From NCBI GenBank assembly GCA_030606165.1, contig JAUWGZ010000031.1:1-14529 (forward strand): a stretch of DNA of 14,529 bases. Direction: 5' to 3'. The DNA is from Dehalococcoidia bacterium. GTDB lineage: Bacteria > Chloroflexota > Dehalococcoidia > GIF9 > AB-539-J10. Position 1 is the first letter of the stretch, and every line of letters begins with the position of its first letter. Position numbers and translations under genes: made by a program. Shown here in pieces: positions 5,710 through 14,100 of this stretch. The notes below the pieces were generated by a model, which saw only the letters and a program-made list of their open reading frames with translations, did not search any database and was not told the origin of the DNA.

Positions 5710-8700
5710 ATGGCGAAGGATACCGGAACTAGAGTACACAATATCCTAGGGCAATTACGGAGCCTCGACAAAGCTCGAGAACTCTTTGCCGAACTAAACT
5801 ATGACCCCGCCCATGACCCAATAAGTCGACAGGGATGGGGTGAAGCCATTACCAATACTCTTGCCGAAGACCCTCAAATCATTGCCTGCCACGATGAATT
5901 TAAGATTATCTATGCTCGCCTAGACTCTGATAGCTTGCTTCTTGGGGATGAAAGACCTGTAGTCAACAAGCTTCTTACAGGGTGCCTCTATCTTCTCTGC
6001 CTTTTTTCGGACAGGCAGCAGCAACAATGGCATTTCGTTAATATTAAATATGATGAAGATGTAAAAAAACGCCGACTCTTTCGGCGTATCACAGTTGGTC
6101 CTGATGAGCGTCTGCGTACAGCGACGGAGCGGCTAACTATTCTTGACCTTGAGACCATCAGTGCTGATTTGTTCGGACTGTCGCCATTAGCAATTCAAGC
6201 GCGCCATGATGAAGCCTTCGACGTCGAAGCGGTTACCAAGCAGTTCTTTGAAGAATACAAGGCTATCTTCAGGATTCTTGCAGATGATTTATGCAAGCAA
6301 ACCAGCGACCGGACATGGGCGCATGACCATTCACTGCAGTTCCTTAACCGCTGCATGTTTATCTACTTCATCCAACGCAAAGGCTGGCTGGGAAACGATT
6401 GCGACTTCCTCCTCAACTTCTGGAAGGGTTATCAGCGCTCCGGCCAGAGCCAGAATTCATTCGTGGATAACTGGCTGAGAGTACTTTTCTTTGAAGCCTT
6501 TAACAACAAATTCCATGGCGGTCACAGCTACTTCCCTCCTGAAATCCGAGATGCCCTTTCTCTGGCACCTTATCTCAACGGCGGTCTCTTCACCGAAAGT
6601 AATCTCGACCAGGAACATAAGGCCGCTATCTCCGACCGGCGCTTCGAGCAGGTTTTGAAGTTTCTGGAGCGCTACAACTTCACCATCGCTGAAGACAGCC
6701 CGCTGGATAAGGAAGTGGCTGTTGACCCGGAGATGATAGGTAAAGTCTATGAAAGCCTGGTCAATGTCTCGGAAGAAGTAGACGAGCGTGGTGAAGCAGG
6801 TATCTTCTATACCCCCAGAACGGAGATTGAACTGATGTGCCGCGTATCACTGGCAGACCATCTGGCTAATCATTTAGAGGATGAAAGGAAAGAGCTGCTT
6901 TACCAGCTAATCTTCGCGCTGGAGCCGGATGAGAAAGCAGATGCTGACCGGGCGGTTGCCAGCGCTGGTCTCTGGCCCGCTCTTAACGAACGCCTCCACG
7001 ATATTACAGTCCTGGACCCTGCCTGCGGTTCTGGCTCTTTCCTGGTGGGCATGCTCAATATTCTGGATGACTTGCAGGAGCAGGCTAACCGTCAGCTTGG
7101 CGTAACGGAAGCATCTTACAACCGTAAGAAAAGGATTATAGGTCAGTCCCTCTATGGCGTCGATGTCATGGATTGGGCATGTCATGTTGCCGAGCTGCGC
7201 CTGTGGCTGGCGCTGATTATTGATGCTGGTTTTACCCGAGAAGAATTGCATGTCCTGCAGGAGCCCCTGCTACCCTACTTCTCTTTCAAAGTCCGCTGTG
7301 GAGACAGTCTGGTGCAGGAAGTGGGCGGCATTAACCTGGGGCATATCGCCGCCTCACAGGAAGTCCCACCGCCGTTAAAAGCCCGAATCACGACCCTGAA
7401 GAATGAGAAGCTCAAGTTCTACAATAACGACACAACGTGCAAGTTCCATTCAGTGGATGCTTTGAAGAATGAGGAAAGGCGGCTATTTCAAGATATTCTG
7501 GACTCCCGTCAGCACAGAATACAGGAGCGTATCAAGGATTTGCGGCGAAGGCTGGAAGGCCCTCAGGAGAGCCAGATACGGCTGGATGGCACAGTGACTT
7601 CGCGCTCCCATCAGATGGACTTGGAAGCAGATAAATGCCGACAGGAAATTGAGGCCCTCACCACTGAATCGGTGCAGACCGAGGCATCGCGTAAAGCACT
7701 CAGTGCTTCCAAAGAGGTGCCCTTTGTCTGGGATATTGCCTTCGTGGAAATCTTCGAGAGTGAGAAGGAAGGCTTTGATATTGTTATCGGCAATCCGCCG
7801 TATGTCCGGCAGGAAGCGATTGCTGACCCACGGATTCCTCGTGACAAGGTGACAGCGGAAAACAAGAGGGTCTATAAAGACAAGCTGGCACGTTCGGTGT
7901 ACCAGGCATTTCCACGCTTCTTTGGCTACAAAGCCGGTACTAATACCGCAGCGCACAGAATTAATGCCAAGAGCGACCTGTATATTTATTTCTACTTGCA
8001 CGGGCTTTCCCTGCTGAACGGCAAAGGCTCGTTCTGCTTCATCACTTCCAACTCCTGGCTGGACGTTGGCTATGGGGCTGACCTTCAGGAGTTCCTTCTC
8101 AAGCACAGTCATGTCAAGCTGGTTCTGGATAACCAGGTACGGCGCACCTTTGCCAATGCCGATGTCAACTCTATAATAGTGCTCTTTTCCTCGCCGGATG
8201 ACCGCCGAGAATGGGCGTTAGATAATACAGCGCGTTTTGTCATGTTCCGCGTGCCATTTGAGCATATCCTCTCACCGGTGATCTTTGACGAGATTGAGGA
8301 AGCAACCGAGCGTAAGGCAACTAAGGAATACCGTATCTTTCCCATTCAGCAGGGCAAACTCCTGGAAGATGGCTGCGAGATACCGGAGGAAGAGGAGAAA
8401 ACTGGTAAAGTTGCCGGTCCCTTGATCAAAACCGCCCGCTACATTGGCAACAAGTGGGGCGGCAAATACCTGAGAGCGCCGGATATATATTGGACAATTC
8501 TGGAGAAGGGCGCAAATTACTCAAGAAGCCTAGCGGATCTTTTTGATGGTGAAAGGTATTTGAATACTGGCGGTGCAGATGGATTCTTTATTATCGATAA
8601 TGCGGTTAAATCTTCAAGCGGGTGTCTTCGAGTTTACAACGATAATGTCACCCTGCAGAACAACGCTCCATTTACTGGAGAAATTGAGCAGGAATATCTG

Positions 8701-9393
8701 GTTCCTCTATTAAAGGACTATACGAAAACCGATAAACGTATAGAAATTAGTGGTCATGATGCGTACTGCTTGGTCATCAAAGAACAGCCTTCAAATAAGG
8801 TGAAAGAATACATAAAATGGGGAGAGAAACAAGGATACAACAAAAGGTCTGTCACTAAGACTCAGCATCCTTGGTATCGACCTACCAGACAAATGTTGAG
8901 TAGCGCCAAGATTCTGGTGCCTAGAAGCTTTAACGACTCATACGCAATGTACTACAATCCCCTCAACTATTTATCCTTGAGATTCTACAGGCTACATCCA
9001 AAGCTGGACGAAGTAGCCCTTGTTGCATATTTGAACACAACGCTTGTCGCCTTAATCATCGAAACGCTAGGTAATAGAAGTTTGGGATTAGGAGTGCTTG
9101 ATTTCTTCATGGCAGACTTCCTGTCGCTGAGAATCCCTGTGATATTGGATAAGGATTTGAAAGCCGCGTTCAACAAATTGAAGAATTCTCCCGTGCTTCC
9201 CGTGAAGGAGGAGTACGGATTGAGGGTCGATGAGGCCAGTGGACGAATAAATTTCCAACCACGTCCAGAACGGACACAACTCGACGACGTAGTATTTGAC
9301 ACTCTTAGTCTTACCCAAGGAGAGCGAGACGCTGTTTACGAGGCGGTAATCAATCTGGTGGAAGCGCGGCTCAAGAAAGCGGGAAGTGTATAG
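5710..9393 (+). CDS. Large Eco57I/PglX-like adenine-N6 DNA methyltransferase
   Basis: A 1227-aa protein. The gamma-class N6-adenine methyltransferase motifs are clear. FYTP is at residues 366-369, the SAM-binding DPACGSGSF at 436-444, YGVDVMDWACHVAELRLWLAL begins at 482, and the catalytic NPPY is at 695-698 in IVIGNPPYVRQEA. Residues 1-360 form an uncharacterised N-terminal region with WHFVNIKY and RRLFRRITVGPDERLRTATERL. I see no convincing PD-(D/E)xK nuclease there, so it may be modification-only, as PglX and DrmMI are. A charged helical insert (about 560-660) lies between the SAM and catalytic motifs. From about residue 900 the protein should be the target-recognition domain. GGAG (5700-5703) precedes ATG 5710. 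It is followed after one base by the OLD gene. Base composition falls from about 55-60% to about 40% GC near 8500, suggesting an exchanged recognition domain. Type IIG restriction is the main alternative. Confidence 0.93.
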   Translation: MAKDTGTRVHNILGQLRSLDKARELFAELNYDPAHDPISRQGWGEAITNTLAEDPQIIACHDEFKIIYARLDSDSLLLGDERPVVNKLLTGCLYLLCLFSDRQQQQWHFVNIKYDEDVKKRRLFRRITVGPDERLRTATERLTILDLETISADLFGLSPLAIQARHDEAFDVEAVTKQFFEEYKAIFRILADDLCKQTSDRTWAHDHSLQFLNRCMFIYFIQRKGWLGNDCDFLLNFWKGYQRSGQSQNSFVDNWLRVLFFEAFNNKFHGGHSYFPPEIRDALSLAPYLNGGLFTESNLDQEHKAAISDRRFEQVLKFLERYNFTIAEDSPLDKEVAVDPEMIGKVYESLVNVSEEVDERGEAGIFYTPRTEIELMCRVSLADHLANHLEDERKELLYQLIFALEPDEKADADRAVASAGLWPALNERLHDITVLDPACGSGSFLVGMLNILDDLQEQANRQLGVTEASYNRKKRIIGQSLYGVDVMDWACHVAELRLWLALIIDAGFTREELHVLQEPLLPYFSFKVRCGDSLVQEVGGINLGHIAASQEVPPPLKARITTLKNEKLKFYNNDTTCKFHSVDALKNEERRLFQDILDSRQHRIQERIKDLRRRLEGPQESQIRLDGTVTSRSHQMDLEADKCRQEIEALTTESVQTEASRKALSASKEVPFVWDIAFVEIFESEKEGFDIVIGNPPYVRQEAIADPRIPRDKVTAENKRVYKDKLARSVYQAFPRFFGYKAGTNTAAHRINAKSDLYIYFYLHGLSLLNGKGSFCFITSNSWLDVGYGADLQEFLLKHSHVKLVLDNQVRRTFANADVNSIIVLFSSPDDRREWALDNTARFVMFRVPFEHILSPVIFDEIEEATERKATKEYRIFPIQQGKLLEDGCEIPEEEEKTGKVAGPLIKTARYIGNKWGGKYLRAPDIYWTILEKGANYSRSLADLFDGERYLNTGGADGFFIIDNAVKSSSGCLRVYNDNVTLQNNAPFTGEIEQEYLVPLLKDYTKTDKRIEISGHDAYCLVIKEQPSNKVKEYIKWGEKQGYNKRSVTKTQHPWYRPTRQMLSSAKILVPRSFNDSYAMYYNPLNYLSLRFYRLHPKLDEVALVAYLNTTLVALIIETLGNRSLGLGVLDFFMADFLSLRIPVILDKDLKAAFNKLKNSPVLPVKEEYGLRVDEASGRINFQPRPERTQLDDVVFDTLSLTQGERDAVYEAVINLVEARLKKAGSV

Positions 9394-9394
9394 C

Positions 9395-11101
9395 ATGGCG
9401 AGAGTAACGGAACTTACAATCAAAGGGTATCGGTCGATAAGAGACAAAGTCCCAATTCGGTTTCCAGAAAATACACCGATTGTACTAGTCGGCGAAAACA
9501 ATACCGGCAAGTCAAACATAGTCCGTGCTCTGGATCTTATTCTTGGAGAATGGTGGCCAGGAAATCGAGAGCCAGATGATCATGAATTCTGGGATAGAAC
9601 TCCTTCAAGCGGACCGATTGAGATATGCACAAACATGGATGGAATTACTGATAAATACAACAACCCAATTAACTGTTTTCGATGGTCCTACGATCAGAGC
9701 GCACCTCCTGATGAAAAATGTAAATTCCATGTAATTACAGATACTAGCGAGTTCCGTATTTCAAGCGATATAAGGGATAAATGCGTTTGTGTTCTTGTCG
9801 GTGCTGACCGTCGATTATCCTATCAACTCAGTTATTCAACCAAGTGGACATTTTTATCAAAGCTCATGCATAAATTTCATGACCATCTCACACAAGACGA
9901 GGATAGAGTTAATCGCCTCAAGCAGGAGTTTGAATGCGTCAAGGAAATATTTAAGGAAGTTTCTGAATTTGCCAACTTCCAATCCGAACTATCATCTCAA
10001 TTTCAAGATATGTTTAGAGGTATGTCTTATGGCTTACAGATAGATTTCTCTGCTTATGACCCGAGCAACTATTTCCACTCTCTCCGACTTTTACCCGAAG
10101 AAGGAGGACAAACCAGAACATTTGAGGAACTAGGAACAGGTCAAGAGCAACTTCTTGCTCTGGCATTTGCCCAGGCGTATGCCAAGGCTTTTTACGGGGG
10201 AATAATTCTGGTTATTGAAGAGCCTGAGGCGCACTTACATCCTCTGGCACAGCAGTGGCTGGCGAGAAAAGTTACACAAATGGCAAATGACGGACTCCAA
10301 ATTGTTTTAACCACACACAGTCCTGCATTTGTTGACCTTCTCAGCCAAGAAGGAATAGTTTTGGTACGCAAGAGTGACGGAGCAACAACTGTAAAGCAGT
10401 TGTCTGCCGATGAATTAGCCAAGTATTGCATCCAACATGGTGCTGACCCAAATCGGACGAACTCTAAGACTGTATTGCCTTTTTACGCTGCCAGTACAAC
10501 ACAGGAGATCCTTAATGGGCTATTTGCCAAGAAGATAGTTCTTGTAGAAGGGCCAACAGAATCCTTAACCCTGCCAGTTTATCTAACAAAAGTTGGTTTG
10601 GACGTAGCCAAAGAAGGCATTGCTGTTATCCCTGTAATGGGAAAGGGCAATCTGGCTAAATGGTGGCGATTTTTCACCGCTTATGGCATCCCAACCTTCC
10701 TGACCTTCGACAATGATACAAAGGAAGACGATGATGAGAAAAAGAGGAAAGATGCGTTGGCAACTATTGGAATTTCTGAAGAGTCAGAAGTTGAAAATAT
10801 AATTAGTCTTGACGATTGGTACATTGATGATAACTATTGCATCTTTGGCCGAGATTTCGAACAAACCATGAGAAATTCATTTCCACCTTACGAGCAGTTA
10901 GAAAAAGAAGCAAAGCAGACAATTGGCGATTCCAAGCCTCTTGTAGCAAGACATGTTGCTGAGATACTGAAGTTAAACAAAGAGGATACAGGATGGGCAA
11001 AGTTTGAAGACTTGAAGCAAAGGCTGGGAAATCTGAGGGCGACTGACTTTTCACAATCCCAGGAACAAGCCCTTTCTGACGATGATTTACCCTTTGAATA
11101 G
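9395..11101 (+). CDS. OLD-family AAA ATPase with C-terminal TOPRIM nuclease domain
   Basis: A 568-aa protein from ATG 9395, one base after the methyltransferase stop. A GTG at 9386 would overlap that stop and adds only three residues. The N-terminal half is an SMC/ABC-like ATPase. It has Walker A GENNTGKSN (33-41), the signature-like GTGQEQ (247-252), Walker B with IEEPEAHLHP (274-283) and an H-loop TTHS (306-309). The second half is TOPRIM, with VEGPTE (384-389, catalytic glutamate) and DND (439-441, metal-binding acids). This is the OLD (overcoming lysogenization defect) architecture; family members such as GajA of Gabija cut DNA. Gabija pairs it with a UvrD-like helicase, but here the neighbours are a methyltransferase and an SNF2 helicase. 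A damage- or phage-sensing nuclease within the operon is the likely role. No membrane segments or signal are seen. Confidence 0.92.
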   Translation: MARVTELTIKGYRSIRDKVPIRFPENTPIVLVGENNTGKSNIVRALDLILGEWWPGNREPDDHEFWDRTPSSGPIEICTNMDGITDKYNNPINCFRWSYDQSAPPDEKCKFHVITDTSEFRISSDIRDKCVCVLVGADRRLSYQLSYSTKWTFLSKLMHKFHDHLTQDEDRVNRLKQEFECVKEIFKEVSEFANFQSELSSQFQDMFRGMSYGLQIDFSAYDPSNYFHSLRLLPEEGGQTRTFEELGTGQEQLLALAFAQAYAKAFYGGIILVIEEPEAHLHPLAQQWLARKVTQMANDGLQIVLTTHSPAFVDLLSQEGIVLVRKSDGATTVKQLSADELAKYCIQHGADPNRTNSKTVLPFYAASTTQEILNGLFAKKIVLVEGPTESLTLPVYLTKVGLDVAKEGIAVIPVMGKGNLAKWWRFFTAYGIPTFLTFDNDTKEDDDEKKRKDALATIGISEESEVENIISLDDWYIDDNYCIFGRDFEQTMRNSFPPYEQLEKEAKQTIGDSKPLVARHVAEILKLNKEDTGWAKFEDLKQRLGNLRATDFSQSQEQALSDDDLPFE

Positions 11102-11144
11102 CGATTGAACTGCGGAAGCAAGATATATCTAGTTGGAGATGAAG

Positions 11145-11189
11145 ATGAGCTTGCACGACTGGTTGGAAGGCGGCTGGCTACAGGAGTGA
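11145..11189 (+). pseudogene. Short ORF before the helicase, possible HEPN-gene remnant or leader peptide
   Basis: ATG 11145 opens a 14-codon frame MSLHDWLEGGWLQE. GGAG (11135-11138) sits 6 bases ahead, and the stop is 3 bases before the helicase ATG. SLxDWLxxGWL resembles the N-terminus of small HEPN-type proteins, which normally continue with about 100-150 more residues. If so, the gene has lost everything else. Its last codons contain the helicase ribosome site (AGGAG), so its translation could influence helicase expression. A second frame across the same gap (TTG 11105 to TGA 11204-11206, 33 codons, reading KIYLVGDEDELARLVGRRL) overlaps the helicase start by 14 bases and also looks protein-like. 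I cannot decide between them, and either may be chance. Confidence 0.3.
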
Positions 11190-11192
11190 GAA

Positions 11193-14100
11193 ATGCCGAC
11201 GCATGACATCATAGATAACCGGAACGAGAAACTGGTTGACCACATAAACCGCGTTCTCCCTTCTTCGGAGCGGGCCAAGTTCGCTGTGGGCTACTTCTTT
11301 TTGTCCGGCTTTGAGCCTATTCAGAATAATCTTAAGGGAGTAGTAGAGCTCAAACTTCTCATAGGCAACACGACTAATAGACAAACTCTTGAGCAAATTA
11401 GTGAAGGGTATAAGCGCCTCGATTTAGTTGACCAAGCCTTGGAAGATATCAGGCTAAGCAAGAAGGCAGACCAAAGGCGACGGGCTGGCGAGACAGCCGA
11501 GAATCTACAGGAAGCTATTGCTCTTATGGACCAGACTGATGAAGGGGAAAGTCTGGTTAAGACTCTGGTCAATATGATAGAAGAGAAGCGGCTCAAGGTT
11601 AAGGTATACACCAAGGGGCGTCTACACGCTAAAGCATACATCTTTGACTACAAAAACCTTTACGATGACAAGGGTAAGCCCGTGCCCCCACCAAACAAGG
11701 GTTCGGCCATCGTTGGCTCTTCGAACCTGACCCTCGCCGGCATTTCAGACAATACTGAACTAAATGTAAGAATTGAGGGAGATGGAAATCACGCCGAATT
11801 AACAAGGTGGTTTGATGAGCTATGGGATGAAGCGCAGGATTTTGAAGCTCACTTAATGAATAAACTAAGCCAGTCCTGGGCAGCCCGTTTGGTAAATCCA
11901 TACGACATCTATATGAAGACTCTTTACACATTAGTGAAAGATCGGCTAGAAGAGGAAAAGGGAGCGGAAATCCTGTGGGATGATGAAATAACGAGGGACC
12001 TCGCTGACTTCCAGAAGGTCGCGGTTTACCAGGCAATTCAAAAGATAAGAGACTACGGTGGCTGTTTTGTGGCGGATGTGGTTGGATTAGGCAAAAGCTA
12101 CATTGGCGCAGCCATAGTGAAACATTTTGAGAGAACAGAGCATGCGCGCCCTCTCATAATATGCCCCAAGCCTCTTGAGGACATGTGGGAAAGTTACAAC
12201 GAAGTCTACGACCTTAATGCCCGCGTACTGTCTATGAGCCTCCTGAAAGAAACGGACGAAGCAGGTGTGAACGGCCTTCTTCAAGATGTGAAGTACCGAG
12301 ATCGCAATATGGTCTTGGTGGACGAAAGCCATAACTTTCGCCACCATACCACGCAGCGTTACGAAGCGCTTCATACATTTCTATCAACGGGACGAAAATG
12401 TTGCTTTTTGACTGCTACACCAAGAAATAAATCAGCCTGGGACATTTACAACCAGACCAAACTATTTCACCAAGAAGATAAGACCGACCTGCCCATAGAC
12501 CCCCCAGACCTGAAGAAGTATTTCAAATTGATAGACAACGAAGAAAGAAGATTACAGGATCTGTTGGTTCACGTGCTCATAAGGAGAACCCGCAGGCATG
12601 TTCTTCGCTGGTACGGATATGCCGAAGACACCCACCAGCCTTTACGTGAGTTGTCGGACACCGAGTCCAGACAGTATCTCGATGGCACCAAGCGAGCATA
12701 CATCATGGTGGGCGGGAAACACCAGTTTTTCCCCAGACGGGAGTTGGTGCCGCTCAGATACAGTATAGATGCAACATATAACGGGCTTTACCAGCAAATC
12801 AGGACGTATTTGGGTCGGCCTCGGGGGACACATTACCAGCCAAAGCTGGGACAAGAACTAACGTATGCTCGTTACGGACTTTATAACTATGTGCGCCCAG
12901 AGAAACGAAAACAGAAGCCATACAATGAGCTTCAGCGTGCAGGCATGAATCTCAGAGGAATTATCAGGGTCCTTCTTTTCAAGAGATTCGAGTCCAGCGT
13001 CTATTCATTTAGAGAAACGATAAGACGTCTCATTACAATTCATAAAGCCTTTCTCAAATCTTTAGATGCGGGCATTGTGCCAGCAGGTGATGATGCTCAA
13101 CAACTTCTTTACGAATGCGACCGCTACGAAGAGGCTGACTTGATGGATCAACTGCGGGAGATGTCAGGACAGTACGATATAAAGGATTTCGACCAGACAC
13201 GGCTACGCGACCACATAGAAGCGGACAAGAAATTACTTGAGCAGGTTCTCCAGTTAGTGGAGCCAATTACTCCGGCCAACGATGACAAACTGCAGAAGTT
13301 GTTCTCGCGGATGAAGCAGGAGCCGCTAAATAAAGGTAAATGCTTGATTTTTACCCAATATGCAGACACAGCCAAATATCTATATGAAAACCTGAACCCC
13401 GGTAATAAGGAGCCAGACATAGATGTGATTTATGGCACTGATAAAAGTAAGTCTAGAATGGCCGGCCGGTTTGCTCCCAAGGCCAACCCACAATTCAAGT
13501 TGCTAAAAGGTGAGAGCGAGGTTCGTATACTCGTCTCTACTGATGTACTATCTGAAGGGCTTAACTTGCAGGACGGCGACAAGGTCGTTAACTACGATTT
13601 ACACTGGAACCCTGTCAAACTAATACAACGGATTGGTCGCATCGACAGGATAGGCTCCGAAAATGACGTAGTGTGGGCGTTCAACTTTCTTCCTGAGACT
13701 GAGCTTGATAGAGGCTTGGGCATTAAACAGGTGCTCGAAAACCGAATTCAAGAAATACACGACACGATTGGAGAGGATGCGGCTATCCTCGATCCAAGTG
13801 AGCGGCTGAATGAGCAAACTATGTACGCAATCTATGAAAGCAGAGGGGGACAACTATCGTTATTTGAGGAAGACGTCAGAGACCTCGTGGACTTGAATGA
13901 AGCCGAGGAAATGCTCAGACATCTAAGAAGTGAAACTCCCCAGGAATTTCAGAGAATATCAGAGATGAGGGACGGCATCCGGTCTTCGAAAGAAGCTGAT
14001 TTTAAGGGACGATACGTTTTCTGTGAGGCTGGACGTTTTTATCAACTCTTTCTGGTTGGCAAGGACGGAAATATAGCCTCCCGAGATGTGGCGAAAGCCG

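Noticed and set aside
7483..8112. Minus-strand frame of 209 codons inside the methyltransferase gene
   Set aside because: It is antisense to conserved methyltransferase motifs including NPPY, with no promoter or recognisable domain. It is a shadow of the codon bias of the real gene.
9395..11101. Gabija (GajA with GajB)
   Set aside because: The OLD protein is GajA-like in architecture, but no UvrD-like GajB follows; the next gene is an SNF2-type helicase.
11629..12036. Minus-strand frame of 135 codons inside the helicase gene
   Set aside because: The plus-strand frame is continuous from 11193 to the window end with SF2 motifs in order, so this is a shadow frame, as are the other minus-strand frames to 14246.
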